64,000 nt of DNA from an uncultured Faecalibacterium sp. (lineage in GTDB: Bacteria; Bacillota; Clostridia; Oscillospirales; Ruminococcaceae), in assembly GCA_934525325.1 (NCBI GenBank), contig CAKSZE010000001.1:54614-118613 (forward strand), in the 5' to 3' direction. Numbering within the stretch: the stretch's first letter is position 1; every line of letters starts with the position of its first letter. Shown piece after piece: positions 42,324 through 50,996 of this stretch. The notes under the pieces are model-generated. The model searched no databases. It had not been told where the DNA came from and saw nothing but the letters and a program-made list of their open reading frames with translations. The position numbers and the translations under genes were made by a program.

Positions 42324-42529
42324 AGTGTAAAATACGAATCGTATTCCCAAGACACTATTTAGGATTGAAATCGATATCAGTACAGCCCGAACGTTGATTT
42401 ACAATCACCGTAGAAAGATACTCGACGTATACTTATCAAGCATTGTAACGATAATACGCCTTATTTTATTCGTTTTCTTTTCTATCTTTTTAGTAACTCT
42501 TTACACTGTATTTTCTGCGCAGTACGAGC
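42324..42529. other. AT-rich intergenic region upstream of ligA
   Basis: About 200 bp between the ligA promoter and the terminator of the SipL-like gene. It is strongly AT-rich compared with its surroundings. No frame has both a ribosome site and plausible composition: the plus-strand frame from 42394 encodes a hydrophobic stretch but has no ribosome site and runs through the terminator. Apart from the palindrome at 42331-42345 I see nothing recognisable. Confidence 0.6.
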
Positions 42530-42583
42530 AAAAAACGCTCTCTTCCCGGCGCGGCAACTCGTACCGTCCGGGAAAGGAGCGCG
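42530..42583 (-). terminator. Rho-independent terminator after the SipL-like gene
   Basis: On the minus strand CGCTCCTTTCCCGG pairs with CCGGGAAGAGAGCG (imperfect at two positions) across an 18-base loop, followed by a T run (42530-42535). Confidence 0.8.
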
Positions 42584-42609
42584 TTTTCCGATTATTTACA
42601 GCCTTACGC

Positions 42610-44127
42610 TCAGGTGACCGGGATCAGCAGCCGCTGTGCCTGCGGCAGACTGGAAAGTTCCTCTTCCAGCTGGTTCGCCGCAAGGATCTGTGCCGGGGCT
42701 ACATGGAACCGCCGGGCAACCGCGAACACTTCCTCCCCTGCCTGTGCGTAGTAGATGCGCAGCGCGATCTCGGGGTCTGTATCGGGCAGCGGGTCTCCAA
42801 GGGTGATGCTGCCGATAACCGGGCTTGTAGTACAGCCTAAAATCGCGCCCTCTGCCCGCACGGTGATGGTAGCCTCCAGCGTACCGCCCGCACAGGTGCA
42901 TTGCACGTTCTCGGTGCTCAGCCAGCATTCCGGCACAAGCACAGTTCCCTCCGGCGGCGTAATAGGCAGAGGGATTTGGACCTCCAAGGTTTTCTCGTAG
43001 CTTTCCAGCTCGCCGAGGGTATTCTCTGCAAGGGCCGTCACCACCGCTTTGGCGGCAAGCACCCAACCCTCCCCTTTTTGGATGGTCTGCTGGGGGCCGT
43101 AGTGCACAAAACAGGCCCGCAACTGCGCCCCTGCATCCGGCAGCGGGCCGGAGCCTGTGGCGGTGGCGGTATCGTTCAGGGTGCAGAGCAACTGCTCTGT
43201 GACGAGCGGCTGCGGTGTGAGTTCTGTTTCAAACCGGGTGGAAAAAGCATCCACTGCCACCTGCAGCTGATAGCTGCGCCATGCCCGCAGATGCAGCATG
43301 ACGTTTGCTGTCAGCTGGGCGGCAGCGCTTTCTGCCTGCGACAGGGTAAAGCCCACCGGCTCTGCCACGCACAGGCAGCGGCAGTCCTCGGTGATGCCCT
43401 CTAAATCTATCACCTGCTGGAAGGGCAGTGCTGCCGCCTGACTTTGCAGGGCAGTATCCCCTTCTGCCCGCCATGCGCACTGCACCCGCAGTTCCCCCTT
43501 GACCACAGCTTTACCGGCAAGCAGCTTTACCTCCCCCACACAGGCGTTGCCGGTAATATCCAGTACAGCCGCCGGGGGCTTTGCAAAGACCAGTTCGCCC
43601 TCCAAGGTCACAAGCTTATCCAGCACAGCCACACTGCGCACTCCCTGCAATGTACGCAGCTGCTGCTCGATGCCGCCATCCGCCAGTGCCGTGATGACCT
43701 CGGTCTTGCACTGTGTGTGTACCGTGACCACCAGCCCGTAGGCGCCCCGCACCTCGATGCGGCGCGGGTCTGCCGCGCGGGTGTTAAGGTACTCTGTCTG
43801 CCCTTCCACCACGGCGGTCCACGCTGTAAAGGCAAGTTCCGGCAGTTCCAGCTGCCGGGTGAAGGGCAGCTTTTGTTCGGTCTGGCACAGGCCTTTTTCT
43901 GCTTCGCTCTGGTAAAACACTGTGCAACGCAGATAGCCCTCTAAGGTAAGCCTGCCCGGCTGCAGCTGCCGTTGCAGCACTACCGGGCGAACAAAGCACT
44001 TTACCAGCTTACCCACCGGCGGCAAATCGTCCGAAATGCGGATCTCGGTTTCCAGCGGAATCTCCGCTTTTACGGTACAGCCCGCCCCGCCCTGCGGCAG
44101 CGTGTCCCGGAATATCTTCAGTTCCAT
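42610..44127 (-). CDS. SPOCS/DUF3794 and LysM domain protein, SipL-like spore morphogenesis protein
   Basis: In Clostridioides difficile, SipL binds SpoIVA and is needed to build the spore coat; it is the clostridial counterpart of SpoVID. The 505-residue protein here has the same layout: repeated beta-rich SPOCS segments (about 20-150, 175-290, 315-430) and one C-terminal LysM domain (about 455-505; IYYAQAGEEVFAVARRFHVAPAQILAAN). AAGGAG precedes the ATG at 44127; a longer frame to 44232 runs into the terminator of spoVM. It has no signal peptide or membrane helix, as expected for a mother-cell cytosolic coat factor. spoVM, encoding the other anchor of SpoIVA, lies just upstream. Confidence 0.82.
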   Translation of the reverse strand: MELKIFRDTLPQGGAGCTVKAEIPLETEIRISDDLPPVGKLVKCFVRPVVLQRQLQPGRLTLEGYLRCTVFYQSEAEKGLCQTEQKLPFTRQLELPELAFTAWTAVVEGQTEYLNTRAADPRRIEVRGAYGLVVTVHTQCKTEVITALADGGIEQQLRTLQGVRSVAVLDKLVTLEGELVFAKPPAAVLDITGNACVGEVKLLAGKAVVKGELRVQCAWRAEGDTALQSQAAALPFQQVIDLEGITEDCRCLCVAEPVGFTLSQAESAAAQLTANVMLHLRAWRSYQLQVAVDAFSTRFETELTPQPLVTEQLLCTLNDTATATGSGPLPDAGAQLRACFVHYGPQQTIQKGEGWVLAAKAVVTALAENTLGELESYEKTLEVQIPLPITPPEGTVLVPECWLSTENVQCTCAGGTLEATITVRAEGAILGCTTSPVIGSITLGDPLPDTDPEIALRIYYAQAGEEVFAVARRFHVAPAQILAANQLEEELSSLPQAQRLLIPVT

Positions 44128-44199
44128 GTGCAGTGCGCTCCTTTCCCTGTCCGTTTCCGTAAGAGTGTATGCGGCAGCAGGCGGCGGTATGCCGACAGC

Positions 44200-44241
44200 A
44201 AAAGGCCGGTGTGCAGCAGCTTTGCCACACACCGGCCTTTT
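44200..44241 (-). terminator. Rho-independent terminator between spoVM and the SipL-like gene
   Basis: On the minus strand AAAGGCCGGTGTG pairs perfectly with CACACCGGCCTTT, followed by T residues. It begins only 7 bp after the spoVM stop codon, so the SipL-like gene needs its own promoter or read-through. Confidence 0.85.
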
Positions 44242-44247
44242 ATGGAT

Positions 44248-44328
44248 TCAGTTCTCTTTGCGGATGCCAAACAGCTTGCGCAGAATGCCGCACAGCGCTT
44301 TCGGGCTGCGAATGACCACTACCTGCAT
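44248..44328 (-). CDS. spoVM: Stage V sporulation protein M (SpoVM), 26 aa
   Basis: SpoVM is a tiny amphipathic helix that senses forespore membrane curvature and anchors SpoIVA. This frame is exactly 26 codons, the length of Bacillus SpoVM. Against the Bacillus sequence as I remember it, Ile6, Pro9, Lys10, Leu12, Gly14, Ile15, Arg17 and Gly21 are identical, including Pro9, the residue known to matter for localisation. The ATG directly follows GGGGTGGAG. Gene order also agrees: in Bacillus, spoVM lies just after thiN, as here. A terminator follows immediately. The gene is far below usual ORF cut-offs and easily overlooked. Confidence 0.85.
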   Translation of the reverse strand: MQVVVIRSPKALCGILRKLFGIRKEN

Positions 44329-44359
44329 CTCCACCCCGCCTTTCGCTCATATTTACCCC

Positions 44360-44365
44360 ATTATA
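44360..44365 (-). promoter_or_regulatory. Likely -10 box of spoVM
   Basis: On the minus strand TATAAT lies about 32 nt before the spoVM start, in the 70-bp gap after thiN. No convincing -35 hexamer is present at 16-18 bp, so sigma-factor type is uncertain. Confidence 0.4.
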
Positions 44366-44398
44366 GCGTCTGACGGGCAAAAATGTTCCGGGAGTGGT

Positions 44399-45034
44399 TC
44401 AATCCGCGATGGTCTCCACCACCACAAGCGCACCCTGCCGGGTGCTGACGGTGATGCAGCTTGAGCCTTCGGCGTACTCGTTGCTCACACCCAGCGGGTA
44501 GCCTGCTGTGAGCACGGCATCCTCCAGTTCATAGAAGGAGCCTTTTTCATACACACCCTCGGCGCGCCCCTCCATGGGGAAGGCCGAGAAGTAGAAGAAC
44601 TCTTCCTTGGGATAGCGGCGGCTTTCGCCCGGCAGCACAAAGGTGATGCGGGAGCGCTTGTCCTGCAGGGCGGCGCGGATGCCGCGCTGCTCCAGCCCAA
44701 GGCCGGTGCACAGGTTTGCAAGGGTGTGCTCTACCCGTTTGCCGCCCAGTGCGCCCAGCAAAAGCACCTCGTCAAAGCCCTTTTGTGCAGCAAGCTTTGC
44801 GGCATACTCGGTATCGGTGTCGTCCTTGACGTGGGGCAAGACGACAATATCGTCTGTATCCTGCTGCGGACAGGGAGCGGAATCAAAATCGCCTACAATG
44901 ATATCCGGCTTACAGCCCAACCGTTCGCAGTTACGGTAGCCCGCATCGCAGGCAATGATAAAATCATCGCTGCGCAGCAGGCGCTTGAGTTCCGGCTGCA
45001 CCGGGCAGGCGGAAAGGATCACACAACGGGACAT
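44399..45034 (-). CDS. thiN: Thiamine pyrophosphokinase
   Basis: ThiN transfers pyrophosphate from ATP to thiamine, giving the ThDP cofactor used by Dxs and others. The 211 residues show CDAGYRNCERLGCKPDIIVGDFDS (substrate/Mg site), KDDTDTEYA and LGALGGKRVEHTLANL, then the C-terminal beta domain. All conserved motifs are present. GGAAG precedes the ATG. It sits after rsgA; the rpe gene that normally lies between them is missing. Confidence 0.95.
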   Translation of the reverse strand: MSRCVILSACPVQPELKRLLRSDDFIIACDAGYRNCERLGCKPDIIVGDFDSAPCPQQDTDDIVVLPHVKDDTDTEYAAKLAAQKGFDEVLLLGALGGKRVEHTLANLCTGLGLEQRGIRAALQDKRSRITFVLPGESRRYPKEEFFYFSAFPMEGRAEGVYEKGSFYELEDAVLTAGYPLGVSNEYAEGSSCITVSTRQGALVVVETIAD

Positions 45035-45052
45035 CTTATTCTTCCTTCCGTA

Positions 45053-45931
45053 TTACACTTTCGGGCGCTGCCAGTCCTTGACATCCTTTACCTCGTCGTA
45101 CATGGCGCAGTAGCTGTCGTACCGGGTCTGGGAAAGCTTGCCCTCTGCCAGCGCTGCCCGCACAGCGCAGCCTTTTTCGCTGCGGTGAGAGCAGCCGGTA
45201 AACTGGCACTGTCCCAGATAAGGCCCGAACTCCGGGAAAGCGTGTTCCAGATTCTCTTTGGGGATGAACCCGGCACGGTTGGCCTCTAAGCTGGCAAAAC
45301 CCGGGGTGTCGGCGATGCGTCCGCCGTAGGCTTCAAAGATGGTCACCTCGCGGGTGGTGTGGCGGCCGCGCCCCAGCTTCTGGCTGATGGCGCTGGTCTC
45401 GCGGGCAGCGTCCGGCAGAAGCGCGTTCAGCAGGGTGGATTTCCCCACGCCGGAGTTGCCGCAGAAAGCGCACAGCCTGCCGTTGATCCACTGTTTTACT
45501 TCGTCCAGCCCGGCACTGCTTTCGTAGTCGATGCGGATAAACGGCAGAGTGGATTTTGCATAGGCGTTTGCCAGAAAATCTGCTTCGGCAAGGTCGCTTT
45601 TGGTGCACACCACCACCGGTTGTACGCCCTTATCCACCGCAATGGCGGAAAGCTTATCCAGCACCAGCGTGCTGGGGGTGGGCTGGGTGGTGCTTGCCAC
45701 AAGGAACAGCACATCCAGATTTGCAACCGGCGGACGCACAAAAACATTTTTGCGGGGTACGATCTGCGCAATGACCGCTGCGCCGTTTTCGGTCTCCAAC
45801 GTTACCTCATCCCCTGCCACGGGGGTGATCTTCTGCTTGCGGAAGATGCCGCGGGGCTTGCACTCCACGATGCCATCCGGCGTTTTTACATAGTAAAAGC
45901 CGCCAATGCCTTTTACGATATAACCGTTCAT
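45053..45931 (-). CDS. rsgA: Ribosome small-subunit-dependent GTPase RsgA
   Basis: RsgA is a circularly permuted GTPase that checks the 30S decoding centre late in assembly. The 292-residue protein has an N-terminal OB-fold (1-65), then motifs in permuted order: CTKSD (G4) before GNSGVGKSTLLN (G1) and DTPGF (G3). The end is a zinc finger with Cys, Cys-x-His and Cys (QFTGCSHRSEKGCAV). The start at 45931 has GGAGG 6 nt upstream. It follows prkC by 12 bp; in Bacillus the homologue is a PrkC substrate. Confidence 0.96.
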   Translation of the reverse strand: MNGYIVKGIGGFYYVKTPDGIVECKPRGIFRKQKITPVAGDEVTLETENGAAVIAQIVPRKNVFVRPPVANLDVLFLVASTTQPTPSTLVLDKLSAIAVDKGVQPVVVCTKSDLAEADFLANAYAKSTLPFIRIDYESSAGLDEVKQWINGRLCAFCGNSGVGKSTLLNALLPDAARETSAISQKLGRGRHTTREVTIFEAYGGRIADTPGFASLEANRAGFIPKENLEHAFPEFGPYLGQCQFTGCSHRSEKGCAVRAALAEGKLSQTRYDSYCAMYDEVKDVKDWQRPKV

Positions 45932-45943
45932 GCACATCCTCCG

Positions 45944-47824
45944 TCAGCCCAGCAGCGAGGACCACCAGTCCAGAATACCGCCGCCGGTGGAGCTGCTGGA
46001 ACTCGGCTCGCCGCTGCCGCTGGTGCTCTCGCCGCCGGTAGAGCCTTCACCAGTAGTGCCGGAAGTGCCGTCACTGCCCGGCTGCTCCGGCTCCTGCGCC
46101 GGTGCAGCGCCCGCGCTGACCACAACGTTTACGCGGCTGTTCAGCTTCGCGGTGGTACCTGCTGCAGGGTTCTGGCTGAGCACCGTGCCTGCGGGCTGGT
46201 CGCTGTATTCTTCGCTTTGACTGCCAAGACCCAGATGGTTCTGTACCAGCAGGGTACGGGCATCATCCACGCTCATGCCGGTAAGCGAGGGTACCTTGGT
46301 GGTGGTGGACACCTGCGGACGGCTGATATAGAGGATGACCGTAGAACCTGCCGCTACCTGCGTACCGGCGGCAGGGTCGGTGCGGATGACCGCACCGGAG
46401 GCCACGGTGGTATCCACAGCCTGCGTGACCAGCACCGAAACGCCCAGTGCCTTGAGCTGCTGCTCGGCATCGGTCTGCACATAGTTGGTCAGATCCGGCA
46501 CCGTGACATACTGGGTGCCCAGACTGACGGTCAGCGTTACGCTCTGACCCTCGCGGACGGTGCGGCCGGACACCGGCGACTGCTTATAGATATAACCGGC
46601 AGCATAGTTGCTGTTATACTCTTCTTCCCACTCCGGGGAGATCTGGCCGGATGCGATTTGATCCGTGGCCATGGCCTGATCCTTGGTCATGCCGATATAA
46701 TCTCCAAGGGTAACATCGGCCTTGTTGTTCATCAGGTTGGAGGAATCGTTCAGGATCATCCAGCACAGTGCCATGCAGGCCAGTGCAAAGGCAATAGTGA
46801 TGCCGAACAAGGCAGGCAAAAAGACGGTACGGCGTTTTTTGCCCGGCTTGCTTTTGCCGTTTTTGCGGGGGGCGGGCTGCTCATTCTGACGGATCGCGCG
46901 GTTCTGGTTCATGGTACGTTTCACCACCTTTTCGGGTGCTTCTTCTGTAATATACTGATATTCAAACAGCACGGAAGGATTCTGCACATAGGTGTCCAGT
47001 GCTTCCAGCATCGCCCGTGCCGAGGGGTAACGGTTCTGAGGGAGCTTTGCCATAGCCTTTTCGGTGATTTCCACCAGCGCATAGGGTACCTCCGGTGCCA
47101 ACTCGTGCAGTGAGCGGGGCTCGTCCGAGATCTGCTTGATGGCAACCTCCACCACGTCGTCTGCATCAAAAGGCAGATGACCGGAGAGCATCTCGTACAT
47201 CATGACGCCTACCGAGTAGATATCGCTGGTGCGGTCGGTCTCGTCCCCTTTTGCCTGCTCCGGGCTGATATAATGCACACTGCCCATCGCCTTGCCTGCC
47301 AGCATCTGGTTATCCGCCCGGGAAATGCGGGCGATGCCGAAGTCCATCATGCGCAGCTGGCCGTTGTCCAGCAGCATAATGTTCTGGGGCTTGATATCCC
47401 GGTGTACGATGCCGTTGGCGTGGGCGTGCTCCAGCGCCTTGAGGATCTGGGAGATGAAGTGCACAGTCTCCCGGCTGGAAAGCTTGCCGCCCCGCTCGTT
47501 AAGGTACTCCCGCAGGGTCATGCCGTCCACATACTCCATGACGATATATTGCAGATGGTCGTTGACCGAAACATCGTACACCTTGACGATGTTGGGGTGG
47601 TTCAGCAGCGAGATGGCCTTGGATTCGTTTTTAAAGCGGCGCACAAGATCCGGGTCGTGCATATACTCCTGCCGCAGCACCTTAACGGCTACCACAGTCC
47701 CGGCGGGCACGGGGCCGTTCTGCCCCCGCATGACCGCCTTATACACATTGGCCATGCCGCCGGAGCCGATCAGTTCCTGCACCTCGTACAAGCCGTCCAG
47801 TCTTTTACCGATCAGGTTATCCAT
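45944..47824 (-). CDS. prkC: PASTA-domain Ser/Thr protein kinase PrkC
   Basis: PrkC is a membrane kinase that senses muropeptides and controls cell-wall metabolism, translation and, in Bacillus, spore germination. The 626 residues have an N-terminal Hanks-type kinase (about 12-275) with GSGGMANVYKA, catalytic HRDIKPQN and DFGIAR. A basic juxtamembrane stretch (about 315-335) and one helix (about 338-358) follow. Three extracellular PASTA repeats (about 372-440, 441-508, 510-577) and a Gly/Ser/Thr-rich tail ending in DWWSSLLG complete it. The tail is unusual. The gene overlaps prpC by 8 nt, so kinase and phosphatase are made together. Confidence 0.96.
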   Translation of the reverse strand: MDNLIGKRLDGLYEVQELIGSGGMANVYKAVMRGQNGPVPAGTVVAVKVLRQEYMHDPDLVRRFKNESKAISLLNHPNIVKVYDVSVNDHLQYIVMEYVDGMTLREYLNERGGKLSSRETVHFISQILKALEHAHANGIVHRDIKPQNIMLLDNGQLRMMDFGIARISRADNQMLAGKAMGSVHYISPEQAKGDETDRTSDIYSVGVMMYEMLSGHLPFDADDVVEVAIKQISDEPRSLHELAPEVPYALVEITEKAMAKLPQNRYPSARAMLEALDTYVQNPSVLFEYQYITEEAPEKVVKRTMNQNRAIRQNEQPAPRKNGKSKPGKKRRTVFLPALFGITIAFALACMALCWMILNDSSNLMNNKADVTLGDYIGMTKDQAMATDQIASGQISPEWEEEYNSNYAAGYIYKQSPVSGRTVREGQSVTLTVSLGTQYVTVPDLTNYVQTDAEQQLKALGVSVLVTQAVDTTVASGAVIRTDPAAGTQVAAGSTVILYISRPQVSTTTKVPSLTGMSVDDARTLLVQNHLGLGSQSEEYSDQPAGTVLSQNPAAGTTAKLNSRVNVVVSAGAAPAQEPEQPGSDGTSGTTGEGSTGGESTSGSGEPSSSSSTGGGILDWWSSLLG

Positions 47825-48566
47825 GGCGCACCTCCATCGGCTCTACCCCCACCAGCAGGGCGGTGATGTTGTCCGGGCCGCCGTTTTCGTTGGCGGTGCG
47901 GATCAGAACATCCGGCAGATCGTAAAAGGATCCGCTGCGCAGCAGCTGTTCCAGCTGCTCTGTGGGCACGGCATTGGTCAGGCCGTCCGTGCACAGCAGC
48001 AGAACATCCCCTGCCTGCAGCGCCACAGTGGTGAACTCCGGCTCCAGCCGGTAATCCACGCCCAGTGCCCGGGTGATGATGTTTTTCTGCGGGTGATGCT
48101 CTGCCTGCTCCTGCGTGATGGTGCCGCAGTCCACAAGCTCCTGCACATAGGAGTGGTCGTGGGTCAGCTGCGCCAACTTACCGTCCCGGTAGAGGTAGGC
48201 GCGGGAATCCCCCGCATGGCTCAGATAGGCCTTTCCGCCGCGCACCAGAGCGCAGACGGCGGTGGTGCCCATACCAGCCAGAGACTCCTCCCGCAGTGCC
48301 TTCTGGAACACATAGCGGTTAGCGCTGAGCAGCGCCTTTTTTAAAAAGGTCTCCTCTTCGCCGGGGATGCACTGGCTGTACTGCTCCTGAAAGCAGCGCT
48401 CGATGACACTGCACGCACACTGCGAAGCTTCCCGCCCGCCGCGTGCGCCGCCCATGCCATCGCATACCAGCGCCCATGCTGCATCGCCGGGCAGTTCCCC
48501 GGCACGGTAATCATCCTGATTGTCCTGCCGGACGCGTCCCACGTCCGTTTTTCCTGCAAGTTTCAT
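47817..48566 (-). CDS. prpC: PP2C-family Ser/Thr phosphatase PrpC (Stp)
   Basis: PrpC reverses PrkC phosphorylation. The 249-residue protein has all PP2C metal motifs: DVGRVRQDNQDDYR, VCDGMGGARGG, SHAGDSRAYLYRDG and the terminal GGPDNITALLV. There is no membrane segment. GGGAG precedes the ATG. It overlaps prkC and follows rlmN by 16 bp, in the conserved def-fmt-rsmB-rlmN-prpC-prkC-rsgA order. Confidence 0.97.
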   Translation of the reverse strand: MKLAGKTDVGRVRQDNQDDYRAGELPGDAAWALVCDGMGGARGGREASQCACSVIERCFQEQYSQCIPGEEETFLKKALLSANRYVFQKALREESLAGMGTTAVCALVRGGKAYLSHAGDSRAYLYRDGKLAQLTHDHSYVQELVDCGTITQEQAEHHPQKNIITRALGVDYRLEPEFTTVALQAGDVLLLCTDGLTNAVPTEQLEQLLRSGSFYDLPDVLIRTANENGGPDNITALLVGVEPMEVRHG

Positions 48567-48582
48567 AGGTTTCTCCCTCTGT

Positions 48583-49623
48583 TTATGCCTTACCGTTCAT
48601 TTCGTCACGGCGCAGCTGGCCGCAGGCGGCACTGATCTCGCTGCCAAGGCGGCGGCGCACCGTAGCGTTTACACCAAGGCTTTCAAGCTTTTGCTGGAAC
48701 CGGCGCACATTGGCTGCATCCGTAGCAGAATACGGACTGCCGTCCACCGGGTTGATGGGGATCAGGTTTACATGAGCGCCCATACCCCGGATCAGGTCTG
48801 CCAGCTGCTTTGCGCAGACATCAGAATCATTGACACCGCGCACCATGGAATATTCAAAGCTGACCCGGCGGCCAGTGGTCTCCTGATACCGGCGCACGGT
48901 CTGGATCAGCTGCTCCACCGGGTAGGCATCGTTGACCGGCATCATGCTGCTGCGGATCTGGTTGGTAGGTGCGTGCAGCGAGATGGAAAGGGTGAGCTGC
49001 AGCTTTTTCTCCGCCAGCTGGTCGATCTTGGGTACAAGACCGCAGGTGGAAAGGCTGATATTGCGCATCCCGATATTGACGCCCTCGGGCGAGGTGATAT
49101 TCTCCAAAAATCGCATCACTTCGTCAAAGTTATCCAGCGGCTCGCCAATACCCATGAGCACGATATGCGAGATACGCTCGCCGATATCCTTCTGGGCGGT
49201 GTAGATCTCGGAGCAGATCTCGCCTGCTTCCAGGTTACGCACCCGCCCCGCCTGTGTGGAGGCGCAGAACCGGCAGCCCATGCGGCAGCCCACCTGCGTG
49301 GACACGCACACGGTATTGCCGTAGTGGTAACGCATGACAACGGTCTCGATGCAGTTGCCGTCGGCCATGCGCAGCAGATACTTCACAGTACCGTCCTTGG
49401 CTTCCTGACGGCGCTCGATCTGCGGTGCAGCGATATAAAAGGCTTCTTCCAGCTTTGCCAGCAGGGTCTTGGGCTGGTCGGTCATGGCAGAAAACTCGGT
49501 GACCAGCTTCTGGTGCACCCAGTGAAAGATCTGCTTTGCCCGGAAACCCGGCTGTCCCAGCGCTTTCAGTTCAGCAGTCAATTCTGCCAACGTCAGGGAA
49601 GAAATACAGCGTTTTTGTTCCAT
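48583..49623 (-). CDS. rlmN: Dual-specificity rRNA/tRNA adenine-C2 methyltransferase RlmN
   Basis: RlmN is a radical-SAM enzyme that methylates C2 of A2503 in 23S rRNA and A37 in some tRNAs. The 346 residues contain the radical-SAM cluster motif CRMGCRFC in mid-N-terminal half, MGIGEPLDNFDEV and the methyl-carrier region near the C-terminus. The motif SLHAPTNQIRSSMMPVN identifies RlmN rather than other radical-SAM proteins. AGGAG precedes the start. It lies in the rsmB-rlmN-prpC segment. Confidence 0.96.
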   Translation of the reverse strand: MEQKRCISSLTLAELTAELKALGQPGFRAKQIFHWVHQKLVTEFSAMTDQPKTLLAKLEEAFYIAAPQIERRQEAKDGTVKYLLRMADGNCIETVVMRYHYGNTVCVSTQVGCRMGCRFCASTQAGRVRNLEAGEICSEIYTAQKDIGERISHIVLMGIGEPLDNFDEVMRFLENITSPEGVNIGMRNISLSTCGLVPKIDQLAEKKLQLTLSISLHAPTNQIRSSMMPVNDAYPVEQLIQTVRRYQETTGRRVSFEYSMVRGVNDSDVCAKQLADLIRGMGAHVNLIPINPVDGSPYSATDAANVRRFQQKLESLGVNATVRRRLGSEISAACGQLRRDEMNGKA

Positions 49624-49664
49624 TCTGTTCTCCTATAAGAGGATACGACCCACAAAGGTCGTGC

Positions 49665-50996
49665 TTATTGCGTTGCGGCGGCTTTTTGCAGCACGCACAG
49701 GAAAAAACCGTCCATGCCGGTACGGGTGGGCACCGAAAGGCAGCCGTGCTCCCCTGCCGTCATTCCGGCGGGCAGCGGCACATCCGGTGCGCAGACCGTG
49801 AATTCCGGGTGACGCTGCAAAAAGGCTGCGATCTGCTGCTGATTTTCTGCCGGATCGATGGTGCAGGTGGAGTAGACCAGCCGCCCGCCCGCCTTGAGCA
49901 GCGCCGCAGCGGTATCCAGAATTGCCGCCTGCGTGGCAAGCAGTTCTGCCTGCCGGGCAGCTTCCAGCTTTTTATAGCGCAGATCTGGCTTTTTTGCCAG
50001 AATGCCCAAGCCACTGCAGGGCACATCCGTCAGGATACGGTCTGCCATGGGCAGTGCAGGGTTCGGCTTGGTGGCATCGTTGCACAGGGTATGCACCCCG
50101 GCAAAGCCCATGCGATCCACAGCGGTGCGGATCAGCCCCACACGGTTCTCTGCCGCATCACAGCTGTACAGTGTTCCTTTGCCCTGCATCTGCTCGGCCA
50201 GCAAAATGGTCTTGCCGCCGGGGGCTGCGCACAGGTCCAGCACCGTCTCACCGGGGGCTGCGCCCACGCAAAGGGCTGCCAGCTGGCTGGCCTGTCCCTC
50301 CACATGGTAGTAGCCCTGCCGGAACAGCTCGTTGTCTGCCGGGCTGCCCGCGAACCGTGCCAGCACACTGCCAGGCACGATGCCCTGCCGCACCTCTGCT
50401 GCACCCTGCTCTGTAAGCATCGCACACAGCTGTGCAGCGCTGGCCTTGAGGGGGTTAGCACGCAGACTGGTCAAACCTCCATCGGCCTGATAGGTCAGGA
50501 TGCCCAGTGCTTCGTCCGGGTAGTTTTTGTGGAGAAATTCCGCCACATCCCGCCCGGCAGAGCCCAGCACCATCAGGCGCTGGATCTCGTCTGTAAAGAC
50601 GGCAGCATCTAAATCGTAGCCGCAGGCCTTGCGCAGCACGGCATTGACAAGGCCGGAGGCGCTGGATTTTTTAAAGGTGCGGGTCAGCTTGACTGCCTCG
50701 TTCACCGCTGCGGAGACAGGCACCTGCATATAGCGTGCCTGCGCCAGTGCGGCGCGCAAGATCTCCCGCACGGGTGCATCCAGCTTTACCAGACCCTTGG
50801 GCAGAAATTGCTCCAGAATATAGTCCAGCGTGCCGCGGTGCTCCAGCACCGTGTAGAAGATGGCACTTGCAAAGGCCTTATCCCGGCCTTCCAGCTTCTG
50901 GCGCTTGAGCTCTGCGTCCAGCACCAGATTGGAAAAGCCGTCCTGCTCCTGCCGCACCAGTGCAGCGACTGCCGCCGCACGCGGATTTGCGGCCAT
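49665..50996 (-). CDS. rsmB: 16S rRNA cytosine-967 C5-methyltransferase RsmB
   Basis: RsmB methylates C967 of 16S rRNA. The 443-residue protein has an N-terminal NusB-like domain (1-140) and a C-terminal SAM domain with DLCAAPGGKTILLAEQM, DVPCSGLGILAKKPD (Cys) and YSTCTIDPAEN (catalytic Cys). It begins at ATG 50996, which overlaps the fmt stop (TGATG) and follows GGGGGAT. The last part is fully in family length. Confidence 0.95.
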   Translation of the reverse strand: MAANPRAAAVAALVRQEQDGFSNLVLDAELKRQKLEGRDKAFASAIFYTVLEHRGTLDYILEQFLPKGLVKLDAPVREILRAALAQARYMQVPVSAAVNEAVKLTRTFKKSSASGLVNAVLRKACGYDLDAAVFTDEIQRLMVLGSAGRDVAEFLHKNYPDEALGILTYQADGGLTSLRANPLKASAAQLCAMLTEQGAAEVRQGIVPGSVLARFAGSPADNELFRQGYYHVEGQASQLAALCVGAAPGETVLDLCAAPGGKTILLAEQMQGKGTLYSCDAAENRVGLIRTAVDRMGFAGVHTLCNDATKPNPALPMADRILTDVPCSGLGILAKKPDLRYKKLEAARQAELLATQAAILDTAAALLKAGGRLVYSTCTIDPAENQQQIAAFLQRHPEFTVCAPDVPLPAGMTAGEHGCLSVPTRTGMDGFFLCVLQKAAATQ

